Under the pieces are notes generated by a model. It was not told the origin of the DNA. It saw only the letters and a list, made by a program, of their open reading frames with translations, and ran no database searches. From contig CALWZK010000011.1 of NCBI GenBank assembly GCA_944386015.1, positions 1 to 50,828 on the forward strand: DNA of 50,828 nucleotides. The letters are read 5' to 3'. The DNA is from an uncultured Faecalibacterium sp. (GTDB lineage Bacteria; Bacillota; Clostridia; Oscillospirales; Ruminococcaceae). The translations under genes were made by a program, and so were the position numbers. Below, one piece after another: positions 7,752 through 16,272 of the stretch. Every line of letters begins with the position of its first letter. Position 1 is the first letter of the stretch.

Positions 7752-9074
7752 ATGTTGAACAAGCTGAAACGTGCGGCGCTTGGCGCGCATACGCCGCATG
7801 ACAAAGCAACTGCTGCAAGCAAGCCTGTCCCGATGCCCCTGCCCGCGCAGGTGCGCATCCTGATGAGCCAGCATATCGGCGCCCCGGCAAAAGCCATTGT
7901 CAAGAAGGGCGACCAGGTCTGTGTGGGCACTCTGATCGGCGAGGCTTCCGGTTTCGTATCGGCCAACATCCACTCCAGTGTCTCGGGCACTGTGACGGCG
8001 GTGGAGTCCTACCGGCTGTCCAACGGCAAAGCCTGTGACTCGGTGGTCATCCAGACCGACGGCAAGCAGACGGTGGACCCGGCTGTCAAGCCGCCGGTGG
8101 TGACGGACAAGGCCAGCTTCCTGGCTGCCGTCCGCGCCAGCGGTCTGGTGGGCCTGGGCGGCGCCGGTTTCCCGACCGACGTCAAGCTCCAGCCCAAGAG
8201 CCCGGTGGACACCCTGCTGATCAACGCTTCCGAGTGTGAAGTCTGGCTGACCAGCGACACCCAGGAGATGCTGACGTCCGCCGACGACATCGTCCGCGGC
8301 ATCCAGGCTGTGCTCCAGTACACCGGGATTCCTCGCTGCATCATCGGCATCGAGAAGAATAAGCCCGAGTGCATCGACCTGATGTGCCAGAAGACCAAGG
8401 ACATCGCCAATGTGGATGTCAAGCCGCTGCCCAGTGTCTACGGCACCGGCGCCGAGCTGATCCTGATCGAAAAGTGCCTGGGCCGGGAGGTTCCCCACGG
8501 GGGCCTGCCCGCTGATGCAGGCGCCATTGTCATGAACGTGACTTCGGTCAGCAAGCTGGGCAAATACCTGGCCACCGGCATGCCGGTGGTGGAGCGGACC
8601 GTCACCGTGGACGGCGACGCCTGCGCCAAGCCCCAGAACCTGATTGTCCCGGTGGGCACTTCCTACCAGGATATCATCAACGCTGCCGGCCTCAAGCAGG
8701 GTGTCACCCTGGGCAAAGTGGTGGACGGCGGCGCCATGATGGGCCACGCTGTGGAGGATCTGAGCTATCCTGTCTCCAAGACCTGCTCGGGCGTCATCAT
8801 GCTGAGCGATGCTTCCGCCAGCCTGCCTGCAGCCCAGGCCTGCATCCGCTGCGGCCGCTGCATGGAGTACTGCCCCATGGGCCTGTCTCCCGTGGAAGTC
8901 AACGGCGCCTACGCTGCCCGCGATGTGGCAGAACTGGGCAAGCTGCACGTGGACTACTGCTTCAACTGCGGCTCCTGCGCCTTTGTCTGCCCGGCCAAGC
9001 GTCCCTGCACCCAGATGATGAGCCTGGCCAAGGCCTACTATCTCGATCAAATCAAAAAAGGAGGCAATAAGTAA
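7752..9074 (+). CDS. rnfC: Electron transport complex subunit RnfC
   Basis: The 440-residue peripheral subunit of the Rnf complex, which exchanges electrons between ferredoxin and NAD and couples this to Na+ or H+ transport. Two C-terminal ferredoxin-type 4Fe-4S motifs are visible: CIRCGRCMEYCP (from about 364) and CFNCGSCAFVCP (from about 403). A glycine-rich GLGGAGFPT segment belongs to the flavin/NADH-binding region. The usual N-A-E-C-E-P-Y-L-T segment reads NASECEVWLT. A GGGGGA ribosome site precedes the ATG by about 10 bp. It is first of rnfCDGEAB, and the next ATG lies 2 bp after its stop. Confidence 0.96.
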   Translation: MLNKLKRAALGAHTPHDKATAASKPVPMPLPAQVRILMSQHIGAPAKAIVKKGDQVCVGTLIGEASGFVSANIHSSVSGTVTAVESYRLSNGKACDSVVIQTDGKQTVDPAVKPPVVTDKASFLAAVRASGLVGLGGAGFPTDVKLQPKSPVDTLLINASECEVWLTSDTQEMLTSADDIVRGIQAVLQYTGIPRCIIGIEKNKPECIDLMCQKTKDIANVDVKPLPSVYGTGAELILIEKCLGREVPHGGLPADAGAIVMNVTSVSKLGKYLATGMPVVERTVTVDGDACAKPQNLIVPVGTSYQDIINAAGLKQGVTLGKVVDGGAMMGHAVEDLSYPVSKTCSGVIMLSDASASLPAAQACIRCGRCMEYCPMGLSPVEVNGAYAARDVAELGKLHVDYCFNCGSCAFVCPAKRPCTQMMSLAKAYYLDQIKKGGNK

Positions 9075-9076
9075 TC

Positions 9077-10039
9077 ATGGACACCAAACTTATTGTTTCG
9101 GCCTCCCCGCATATCCGCTCGGATGAGACCACCCGGGGCCTGATGGCCAACGTCATCGTGGCCCTGTGCCCTGTGGTGGTGGCATCGGCGGTCATCTTCG
9201 GGCTGCGGTCCCTGCTGGTCACCGCTTTCTCGGTGGTGGTCTGCGTGGTGCTGGAGTGGCTGTACTGCAAGCTGCTGAAGAAGCCTTCCCCCATCGGGGA
9301 TCTGTCCGCTGTGGTCACCGGCATCATCCTGGCCATGAACGTGCCTGTCAACATGCCCCTGGGCCAGGTGGCCGTGGGCGCTGTGGCAGCCATCCTGATC
9401 ACCAAACAGCTGTTCGGCGGTATCGGCATGAACTTTGCCAACCCCGCTCTGGTGGGCCGCATTGTCCTGTTCGTCAGCTTCACCAACGAGATGAACGCCT
9501 GGGTCTTCCCCGACGCCGCTGTGGACCAGCTGGCCAGCGCCACCCCGCTGCAGGTTTCTGACCCCAGCCGTCTGAACCTGCTGGACCTGTTCATGGGCAT
9601 CCATGGCGGTGTCCTGGGCGAGACCTGCGCCCTGGCCATTGTGCTGGGCTTCCTGTACCTGGTCTTCACCAAGACCATCAGCCCTGCCATCCCGCTGACC
9701 TATGTGGGCAGCACCTTTGTGTTCTACCTGATCGCCACCCGCAGCCTCCACGAGAGCCTGGTGGCCATCCTGTCCGGCGGCCTGCTGTTCGGCGCTGTCT
9801 TTATGGCCACCGATTACGTCACCAGCCCCTTCACCCTGAAGGGCAAGCTGCTGTACGGCGTCTGCCTGGGCATTGTCACCTTTGCCATCCGGTACTGGGG
9901 CACCTACACCGAGGGCGTGTCCTTCGCACTGCTGTTCATGAACCTGTGGGTTCCCTTCATCAATGAGGCAACCCGTCAGACTCCTTATGGCTACATCAAG
10001 CCGGCCAAGAAAGCTGGAAAGGAAGGTGCTGGGAAATGA
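9077..10039 (+). CDS. rnfD: Electron transport complex subunit RnfD
   Basis: A 320-residue integral membrane subunit of Rnf with about eight to ten hydrophobic helices. In the family a threonine in an S(G)AT motif carries covalent FMN; here ASATPL near residue 155 is the matching segment. The ribosome site AGGAGG lies at the very end of rnfC. Its stop overlaps the start of rnfG by 4 bp (ATGA), indicating coupled translation. It is homologous to NqrB of the Na+-NADH:quinone reductase. Confidence 0.96.
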   Translation: MDTKLIVSASPHIRSDETTRGLMANVIVALCPVVVASAVIFGLRSLLVTAFSVVVCVVLEWLYCKLLKKPSPIGDLSAVVTGIILAMNVPVNMPLGQVAVGAVAAILITKQLFGGIGMNFANPALVGRIVLFVSFTNEMNAWVFPDAAVDQLASATPLQVSDPSRLNLLDLFMGIHGGVLGETCALAIVLGFLYLVFTKTISPAIPLTYVGSTFVFYLIATRSLHESLVAILSGGLLFGAVFMATDYVTSPFTLKGKLLYGVCLGIVTFAIRYWGTYTEGVSFALLFMNLWVPFINEATRQTPYGYIKPAKKAGKEGAGK

Positions 10040-10575
10040 GTACTTGGGAAAGCACCACCAAACCGATTCTTGTTCTGACCCTCAGCGCTCTGGTGGTCAG
10101 CCTGCTGCTGGCCCTGGTCAACTCTGTGACCGCTCCTGTGATTGAGGCCAACCAGAAGGCTGTCACCCTGGCCGCTTACGTCCAGGTGCTGCCCACCGTT
10201 TCGGACGCCACCGAGCTGGAGGAGATCACCGATTACACCACCGCCGGCGTCACCGGCGCTGTCAAGGCTCCCGATGGCTCCATCGCCATCCAGGCCGGTG
10301 AGTCGGGCTTCGACGGCGGCGTGGTCACCGTCATCGTGGGCTTTGATTCCACCGGCGTTGTCTCGGGCGTCTGGGCAGATGCTTCCACCCAGACCGCCGG
10401 CATCGGCAGCAAGGTGGGTGAGGCCGATTACCTGGCCCAGTTCACTGGCATGGACGGCACCACCAACATCACCGCTGGTGTGGACTTTGACGGCGTGACG
10501 GGCGCAACCTATTCCACCAACGCCCTGTTTGCTGCCATCAATGACTGCATCAACTGCTACAATGAACTTGCATAA
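10036..10575 (+). CDS. rnfG: Electron transport complex subunit RnfG
   Basis: A 179-residue subunit with one N-terminal membrane helix (about residues 10-32) and an FMN_bind domain exposed outside the membrane. The flavinylation motif TGATYST near residues 155-161 holds the threonine that accepts FMN from the ApbE transferase. No apbE gene lies in the window. Length is typical of clostridial RnfG. The ATG overlaps the rnfD stop. Confidence 0.95.
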   Translation: MSTWESTTKPILVLTLSALVVSLLLALVNSVTAPVIEANQKAVTLAAYVQVLPTVSDATELEEITDYTTAGVTGAVKAPDGSIAIQAGESGFDGGVVTVIVGFDSTGVVSGVWADASTQTAGIGSKVGEADYLAQFTGMDGTTNITAGVDFDGVTGATYSTNALFAAINDCINCYNELA

Positions 10576-10590
10576 AGGAGGCTGGTAAGA

Positions 10591-11265
10591 ATGGCACAAG
10601 AAAAAGTCTCCAAGGTAAGCATCCTTACCAATGGTATCATCAAGGAAAACCCGGTTCTGCGCCTGGTCCTGGGCACCTGCTCCACCCTGGCCATCACCAC
10701 CGCGGTGTCCAACGCCATTGGTATGGGCGTTGCATTCACCTTCGTTCTGGTTTGCTCCAACATCATGATCGCGCTGCTGCGCAACGTGATCCCCTCCAAG
10801 GTCCATCTGCCCTGCTACATTGTCATCATCGCAGGCTTTGTGACCATCGTGCAGATGGTGATGCACGCCTATGTGGACAGCCTGTACACCGCTCTGGGCG
10901 TGTTCCTGCCCCTGATCGTTGTCAACTGCATCATCCTGGGCCGTGCTGAGATGTTCGCCTGCAAGAACACCGTCGTGGACTCCGCTCTGGACGGCGTGGG
11001 CATGGGCATCGGCTACACCCTGACGGTGGTCTTGATGGCCACCATCCGTGAGATCCTGGGCAGCGGCACCTGGCTGGGCTTCCAGGTCATGCCCAAGAGC
11101 TTTGTCACCATCGGCATCATGACCCAGGCTCCCGGCGCCTTCCTGTGCTTCGGCCTTCTGATGGCTCTGTGCATCTGGGTCGAGGACAAGCTGGACGCCC
11201 GCATCGAGCGCAAAATCGGCTGCCAGCCCCTGAAGGACCTGCAGGAAGGAGAGGATAAGGAATGA
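10591..11265 (+). CDS. rnfE: Electron transport complex subunit RnfE
   Basis: A 224-residue integral membrane subunit (RnfE/NqrD family) with about six helices. RnfE and RnfA are inverted-topology homologues forming the membrane core, which binds an iron centre in the Rnf/Nqr families. The strong ribosome site AAAGGAGG precedes the ATG. The stop overlaps the rnfA start by 4 bp. Confidence 0.95.
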   Translation: MAQEKVSKVSILTNGIIKENPVLRLVLGTCSTLAITTAVSNAIGMGVAFTFVLVCSNIMIALLRNVIPSKVHLPCYIVIIAGFVTIVQMVMHAYVDSLYTALGVFLPLIVVNCIILGRAEMFACKNTVVDSALDGVGMGIGYTLTVVLMATIREILGSGTWLGFQVMPKSFVTIGIMTQAPGAFLCFGLLMALCIWVEDKLDARIERKIGCQPLKDLQEGEDKE

Positions 11266-11894
11266 TCGTCAAACTCGCGGCCATCTTCTTCAGCATGATC
11301 CTTGTGAACAACTACGTGCTGGTGAAGTTCTACGGCATCTGCCCGTTCCTGGGCGTGTCCAAAAAGCTGGATTCTTCCCTGGGTATGTCTGCTGCCGTTA
11401 TCTTCGTCATGTTCATGTCGACGGCAGTCACCTTCCCGATCCAGATCTTTGTGCTGGATCCCGCAGACCTGGGCTATCTGCAGACCATCGTCTTCATCCT
11501 GGTCATCGCAGTGCTGGTCCAGTTCATCGAGATCTTCCTGAAAAAGTATATGGTTTCCCTGTACAACGCCCTGGGCGTGTACCTGCCTCTGATTACCACC
11601 AACTGCTGCGTGCTGGCCGTCACCATTCTGGTGGTGGACGACTACGGCGCTGACGTCCAGACCCTGGGCTTTGCAGCCGCCTACATCGAGTCTCTGGTGT
11701 GCGCCATTGGTTCCGGCGTGGGCTTCATGCTGGCCATGTGCATGTTCAGCGGCGTGCGCAAGCGTGTGGAAGTCTGTGATGCCCCCGGCCCCTTCAAGGG
11801 CCTGCCCATCACCCTGGTGGCAGCGGCAATCACCAGCCTGTCCTTCATGGGCTTCGGCGGCATTGTCGAGAGTCTGTTCAACGTCACGCTCTAA
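11262..11894 (+). CDS. rnfA: Electron transport complex subunit RnfA
   Basis: A 210-residue integral membrane subunit (RnfA/NqrE family) with about six helices. The N-terminal NNYVLVKFYGICPFLGVSKK is family-typical and includes the cysteine implicated in metal binding in this protein pair. Translation is coupled to rnfE through an ATGA overlap. Confidence 0.95.
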   Translation: MIVKLAAIFFSMILVNNYVLVKFYGICPFLGVSKKLDSSLGMSAAVIFVMFMSTAVTFPIQIFVLDPADLGYLQTIVFILVIAVLVQFIEIFLKKYMVSLYNALGVYLPLITTNCCVLAVTILVVDDYGADVQTLGFAAAYIESLVCAIGSGVGFMLAMCMFSGVRKRVEVCDAPGPFKGLPITLVAAAITSLSFMGFGGIVESLFNVTL

Positions 11895-11912
11895 GGGAGG
11901 GGGAAACGGAAA

Positions 11913-12713
11913 ATGAGTATCGTATTGGCTGTTGTCCTCTGTACCGTCGTGGGCGCCCTGGGTGCTGTGATTCTGGTTGCCGCATCCAAGTTCATGGCTG
12001 TGGAGGAAGATCCCCGCATCGAGCAGATCACCGGCTGCCTGGCCGGCGCCAACTGCGGCGGCTGCGGCTATGCCGGCTGTGCTGACTACGCCAAGGCCAT
12101 CGTGATGGACGGCGTCGCCTGCGACAAGTGCGCCCCCGGCGGCGCCAAGTCTGCTGCCGCCATCGGCAAGATCATGGGCACCGAGGTTTCGGCTGTTGCC
12201 AAGAAGGCCGTGGTCCAGTGCCAGGGCAACAAGGATAACTGCAAGCCCAGCTATGAGTACAAGGGCATCCAGAGCTGCGCCGCAGCTGCTGCCCTCTACG
12301 GCGGCCCCAAGGACTGCTCCTTTGCCTGCGCCGGCTTTGGCGACTGCGTCAAGGCCTGCAAGTTCGACGCCATCCACATCGTCAACGGCGTGGCCGTGGT
12401 GGATCAGGACAAGTGCACCGGCTGCGGCGCCTGCGCGGCGGTCTGCCCCAAGCACGTCATCATGATCCAGTCGGCCGGCCCGGACAAGCCGGTGGTCATG
12501 TGCTCCAACTGCGACCGCGGCCCGGTGGCCATGAAGGAATGCGCCACCGCCTGCATCGCCTGCGGCATGTGCCAGCGCAACTGCCCCTCCGACGCCATCC
12601 ATGTCACCGACAACCTGGCCCGGATCGACTACGACAAGTGCACCGGCTGCGGCACCTGTGTCGCCAAGTGCCCCAAGAAGATCATCACCTATCCGCTCAA
12701 GAAGAACGCCTGA
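11913..12713 (+). CDS. rnfB: Electron transport complex subunit RnfB
   Basis: The 266-residue electron-entry subunit of Rnf: an N-terminal membrane helix (about 1-25), a cysteine-rich motif NCGGCGYAGC, then several ferredoxin-like 4Fe-4S motifs including CTGCGACAAVCP, CIACGMCQRNCP and CTGCGTCVAKCP. It accepts electrons from reduced ferredoxin on the cytoplasmic face. GGGAGGGGG lies upstream of the ATG. It is last in the operon and followed by a strong terminator. Gene order CDGEAB matches clostridial Rnf operons. Confidence 0.96.
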   Translation: MSIVLAVVLCTVVGALGAVILVAASKFMAVEEDPRIEQITGCLAGANCGGCGYAGCADYAKAIVMDGVACDKCAPGGAKSAAAIGKIMGTEVSAVAKKAVVQCQGNKDNCKPSYEYKGIQSCAAAAALYGGPKDCSFACAGFGDCVKACKFDAIHIVNGVAVVDQDKCTGCGACAAVCPKHVIMIQSAGPDKPVVMCSNCDRGPVAMKECATACIACGMCQRNCPSDAIHVTDNLARIDYDKCTGCGTCVAKCPKKIITYPLKKNA

Positions 12714-12740
12714 GGTCTGGTCTGTCACTCTACAAAAATG

Positions 12741-12786
12741 CCCCCGCAGGACGACCGGCACTGCCGGCCCCCGGCGGGGGTTTTTT
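12741..12786 (+). terminator. Terminator of the rnf operon
   Basis: CCCCCGC (12741-12747) pairs with GCGGGGG (12774-12780), with CCGGC/GCCGG inside, followed by six T residues (12781-12786). It separates rnfB from the convergent queH gene. Confidence 0.85.
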
Positions 12787-12797
12787 GATGGATTCCG

Positions 12798-13448
12798 TTA
12801 TGGTTCTGCGGCCTGCCCGGCCTTTTCGGCTTCCTCGGCCTGCCGGGCCTGGGCGCTGAAGATGCAGCCGCAGTAATCCTGGCGGTAGAGGCCATATTCC
12901 GCCGACAGCTGCAGGGAGCGGAGATAGCCGTTTTTCTTCTTGAAGTCGGAGGGCAGGTGGGGGACGCCGAACTCGGCGGCCAGCTCCTGGCCGATCCGGT
13001 TGATCCGGGCGGCGTCCTTGTGGGGGCTGATGGACAGGGTGGTGGTAAACCAGTCAAACCCGTGTTCGGCGGCGTACTGGGCCGCCCGGCGCATCCGCAG
13101 CCGGTAGCAGGCGGTGCACCGCTCCCCACGCTCGGGCTCCTGTTCCAGCCCTTTGGCGGCGTCGTAGAATTCCTGGGGGTCGTAGCGGTCCTCCACCACC
13201 GTCACACCCAGGGGATGGGCCTGGGCCACAAACCGCTCCAGCTCCTCTTCCCGGCGGTGGTATTCCGCCGCCGGCCAGATGTTGGGGTTGTAATAGAGAA
13301 TCGCAATATCAAAATAGCGGGACAGCTGTTCCAGCACGGCGCTGGAGCAGGGCCCGCAGCAGGCGTGGAGAAGAAGCCGGGGGCGCTTGTCCCCCAGGCC
13401 CTTCAGCACCACTTCCATCTCCCGCGCATAGTTGGGAACATTCGGCAT
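12798..13448 (-). CDS. queH: Epoxyqueuosine reductase QueH
   Basis: A 216-residue member of the QueH (DUF208) family, which performs the last step of queuosine synthesis, reducing epoxyqueuosine in tRNA. Conserved cysteine pairs are visible: HACCGPC (28-34), ERCTACYRLR (about 107-116) and DYCGC (about 195), which bind a 4Fe-4S cluster and a second metal. The start MPNVPNY is chosen because AGAGGTGAT immediately precedes it; the long upstream extension covers the next gene and is not coding. It is divergent from the DUF896 gene, with a gap of only 60 bp, and convergent with rnfB. Confidence 0.93.
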   Translation of the reverse strand: MPNVPNYAREMEVVLKGLGDKRPRLLLHACCGPCSSAVLEQLSRYFDIAILYYNPNIWPAAEYHRREEELERFVAQAHPLGVTVVEDRYDPQEFYDAAKGLEQEPERGERCTACYRLRMRRAAQYAAEHGFDWFTTTLSISPHKDAARINRIGQELAAEFGVPHLPSDFKKKNGYLRSLQLSAEYGLYRQDYCGCIFSAQARQAEEAEKAGQAAEP

Positions 13449-13508
13449 AAGATCACCTCTCACAGGAGAGTATAACACAAGCGCTGCCGCAGCGCAAAAG
13501 GAGAAACC

Positions 13509-13736
13509 ATGACACAGGAAAAAATCGCCCGCATCAATGCGCTGGCACACAAGAGCAAAACCCCCGAAGGCCTCACCGAGGCCGAAAAGGCAGAGCAGCA
13601 GGCCCTGCGCCAGGAATATCTGGCCGAGATCCGCCGCTCCTTCCAGAGCCAGATGGACAACACGGTGATTCAGGAGCCGGACGGCACCCGCCACCACCTG
13701 ACCCGGAACCCCAAACCCAAACTGCCCAAGAGCTGA
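13509..13736 (+). CDS. DUF896 (YnzC-like) small protein
   Basis: A 75-residue hydrophilic helical protein with the DUF896/UPF0291 pattern: KIARINALAHKSKTPEGLT, then EQQALRQEYLAEIRRSF. Bacillus YnzC is a small helical hairpin of uncertain, possibly RNA- or DNA-related role. The start has AAAGGAG 7 bp upstream. A GCGCT/AGCGC hairpin lies just before the ribosome site. Confidence 0.9.
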   Translation: MTQEKIARINALAHKSKTPEGLTEAEKAEQQALRQEYLAEIRRSFQSQMDNTVIQEPDGTRHHLTRNPKPKLPKS

Positions 13737-13778
13737 GGGTTTTCGGGCCGGGGAAGGGGAAAGCGCCCGATTTGGGAC

Positions 13779-13806
13779 TTGTTTGCCGTGCAATACATGG
13801 TATAAT
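13779..13806 (+). promoter_or_regulatory. Probable promoter of purA
   Basis: A perfect -10 TATAAT (13801-13806) with a weak -35 TTGTTT (13779-13784) and a 16-bp spacer. The leader to the purA ATG is about 125 nt and GC-rich; I found no purine riboswitch core in it. Confidence 0.6.
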
Positions 13807-13938
13807 AAAAGTGTGCGGGCGGACGCCGGCACCAGCCGGGGCAGGGCCCCGGACAGGCGGTCTGGATCCAGGACAGCGTATCCCGGGCAAGGTGCACGGA
13901 AAAGGCTGTTCTTCAGCATGATAAAGAGGTCATCAATT

Positions 13939-15231
13939 ATGCTTACTGCAATCACCGGGATCAACTGGGGCGACGAGGGCAAGGGCCGCATGGTGGACCT
14001 GCTCAGCCAGGACTATGACATCGTGGTCCGTTACCAGGGCGGCAACAACGCCGGCCACACCGTCAAGAATGAGCGGGGCAAGTTCGTTCTGAACCTGCTG
14101 CCCTCGGGCATTCTGCGGCCCAACATTGTCTGCGTCATGGGCAACGGTATGGTCATCGACCCCCACCACCTGGAGGGCGAGATCGCTCACCTGCGGGAAC
14201 AGGGCATCGCCGTTTCTCCCGCCAACCTGAAGATTTCCGATCGCGCCACCATCACCATGCCCTACCACGTCCTGCAGGACGGCCTGGAGGAAGCACGCCT
14301 GTCCAAGACCGGCGCCCAGTTCGGCTCCACCAAGCGGGGCATCGCCTATGTGTATGGCGACAAATATATGAAGAAGACCCTCCGCATGGGGGATCTGCTC
14401 CATCTGGATGACTCGGTCCGCAAGCGCCTGGTCACCATGGTGGACTCCAAGAACCTGGTGATGGAGGGCAGCTACAACGCCGACCCCATCAGCGTGGACG
14501 AGATGTGGGCCTGGCTCCAGAAGTACGCCGACCTGTTCAAGGATTACATCTGCGACGCCGGCGCCTACCTGGAAGAGGCCGACCGGGAGGGCAAGAAGAT
14601 CCTGTTTGAGGCCCAGCTGGGCGCTCTGCGGGATGTGGACTTTGGCATCTATCCCTACACCACCTCTTCCAACGTCATCGGCGCCTACGCCCCCATCGGC
14701 GCAGGCATCCCCGGCCGCAAGCTGGACCACTCGGTGGGCATCATGAAGGCCTACTCCTCCTGCGTGGGCGACGGCCCCTTCACCGCCGAGCTGGCCATGA
14801 CCGAAGAGGAGAAGCACCAGCTCCGTGAGGCCGGCCATGAGTATGGCGCAGCCACCGGCCGTCCCCGCCGCGTGGGCCCTGTGGACTTGGTGGCCAGCCG
14901 CTACGGCGTGTCCTGCCAGGGCTGCGACGAGGTGGCCCTGACCCTGCTGGACGTGCTGGACTACATGGAAAAGGTGCCTGTGGTCAAGGCTTACGCCCTG
15001 GAAGACGGCACCACCACCACCCGGTTCCCCATGGGCAAGGCTCTGGATACCGCCAAGCCGGTGGTGGAGTACCTGCCCGGCTGGCACTGCGACATCACCG
15101 CCGCACGCCGCTGGGAGGACCTGCCCGCAGAAGCCCAGAACTATGTGCTGTACCTGGAAAAGGCTGTGGGCTGCAAGATCACCTACATTTCGGTGGGCGC
15201 TGAGCGGGAGGCTTACATCCACCGTACCTGA
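13939..15231 (+). CDS. purA: Adenylosuccinate synthetase, divergent clade
   Basis: A 430-residue enzyme joining IMP and aspartate with GTP to make adenylosuccinate, the first step from IMP to AMP. The P-loop GDEGKG (11-16) keeps the catalytic Asp, and GHTV holds the catalytic His. Flanking motifs differ from the usual consensus: STKRGIAYVY replaces the common GIGPAY-type segment, and EAQLGALRDVDFGIYPYTTS replaces the EGAQG..LD-type segment. The length is normal. The ATG at 13939 follows AGAGGT; upstream in-frame codons would precede the conserved beta-strand. degV follows 17 bp downstream, so the two may be cotranscribed. Confidence 0.93.
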   Translation: MLTAITGINWGDEGKGRMVDLLSQDYDIVVRYQGGNNAGHTVKNERGKFVLNLLPSGILRPNIVCVMGNGMVIDPHHLEGEIAHLREQGIAVSPANLKISDRATITMPYHVLQDGLEEARLSKTGAQFGSTKRGIAYVYGDKYMKKTLRMGDLLHLDDSVRKRLVTMVDSKNLVMEGSYNADPISVDEMWAWLQKYADLFKDYICDAGAYLEEADREGKKILFEAQLGALRDVDFGIYPYTTSSNVIGAYAPIGAGIPGRKLDHSVGIMKAYSSCVGDGPFTAELAMTEEEKHQLREAGHEYGAATGRPRRVGPVDLVASRYGVSCQGCDEVALTLLDVLDYMEKVPVVKAYALEDGTTTTRFPMGKALDTAKPVVEYLPGWHCDITAARRWEDLPAEAQNYVLYLEKAVGCKITYISVGAEREAYIHRT

Positions 15232-15248
15232 GAAGCGGAGAGAAAACC

Positions 15249-16154
15249 ATGTTCGATATCATTACAGACAGTGCCTGCGATCTGACGCAGGAAATGATCC
15301 GCCAGCTGGGCCTGACGGTGGTGCCCTTTTATGTGTCCACCGACGGCCAGACCTACCTGAAGGAAGGGGAGGAGATCGCGGTCCGGGATTTTTACCAGTT
15401 CATGGTGGACCATCCCAACGTGATGCCCAAGACCAGCCTGCCCTCCCTGGAGGACTTTGAACGGGTGTTCCGGGCCAAAGCCCAGGAAGGCCGCGCGGTG
15501 CTCTGTCTGTGCTTCACCGGCAAGATGAGCGGCGGTGTGGGCAGCGCCCGCAACGCCCGGGAGATGGTCCTGGAGGACTATCCCGACGCGGTGATTGAAG
15601 TGATGGATACCGGCGCTGCCACCGTCAGCGAGGGCGCCATGGTGGAAAATGCCGCCGCCCTGCGGGATGCAGGCTGCACCCTGGAGGAAACCCTCACCTG
15701 GCTCAACGGCACCCGCCCCACCAACCAGATTTTCTTCACGGTGGGCAACCTGGATTACCTGATCAAGGGCGGCCGGATCGGCAAGGTCACCGGCCGTGCG
15801 GCCAACCTGCTGAACGTCAAGCCCATGATCCACTTTGCCGACGGGGAGATCTTCTCGGGCGGCATGGCCCGGGGCCGTCAGAAGAGCATGGAAAAAGCCA
15901 TCGAGCAGCTGCTGGGCTACCTGGCCGAGCGGAACGCTGACCCCGATGATTATCGGATCATTGTGGGCTACGGCTACGACGCCGACGAGGGCCGCCGCTT
16001 CTGGATGCAGCTGCGGGCCGCCCTCCGGGCCAAATATCCTGCCAGCGAATGTGATGTCGAACTGCTGCAGATCGGTGCCACCATCGCGGTTCACACCGGG
16101 CCCTATGCCCTGGGTGTGGGCGTCATGCGCAAGTGGAAAAAGTGTTACAAATAA
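15249..16154 (+). CDS. DegV family fatty-acid-binding protein
   Basis: A 301-residue DegV protein. DegV/FakB proteins bind a single fatty acid; in characterised systems they present it to the kinase FakA for phosphorylation and use in phospholipid synthesis. Family motifs are ITDSACDL (5-12), KTSLPS, and GGRIGKVTG near residues 175-183. Most clostridial genomes carry several paralogues, and no fakA gene is in the window. The ribosome site GGAGAG lies before the ATG, 17 bp after purA. Confidence 0.93.
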   Translation: MFDIITDSACDLTQEMIRQLGLTVVPFYVSTDGQTYLKEGEEIAVRDFYQFMVDHPNVMPKTSLPSLEDFERVFRAKAQEGRAVLCLCFTGKMSGGVGSARNAREMVLEDYPDAVIEVMDTGAATVSEGAMVENAAALRDAGCTLEETLTWLNGTRPTNQIFFTVGNLDYLIKGGRIGKVTGRAANLLNVKPMIHFADGEIFSGGMARGRQKSMEKAIEQLLGYLAERNADPDDYRIIVGYGYDADEGRRFWMQLRAALRAKYPASECDVELLQIGATIAVHTGPYALGVGVMRKWKKCYK

Positions 16155-16175
16155 GTAGCAACCCCACAAAAGTTG

Positions 16176-16204
16176 TTTACAACCATCCTCCATTTTGATA
16201 TATT
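16176..16204 (+). promoter_or_regulatory. Promoter of the flavoprotein reductase operon, with an overlapping inverted repeat
   Basis: TTTACA (16176-16181), 17-bp spacer, TATATT (16199-16204). A short inverted repeat GTTGT-TT-ACAAC (16172-16183) overlaps the -35 box and may be an operator. The leader is about 65 nt. Confidence 0.65.
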
Positions 16205-16272
16205 TTCCATGGGACTATCAGGTTTTCTCTGGTAGGAAAGACAATGGGTATTTCAAGATGGAGGATTTTTGT

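Noticed and set aside
13812-13938. A purine or PRPP riboswitch upstream of purA
   Set aside because: The leader is GC-rich without the conserved purine-riboswitch core; no support.
12798-13991. An N-terminally extended queH of 397 codons
   Set aside because: The extension overlaps the DUF896 gene and purA promoter antisense; a good ribosome site sits at the internal ATG at 13448.
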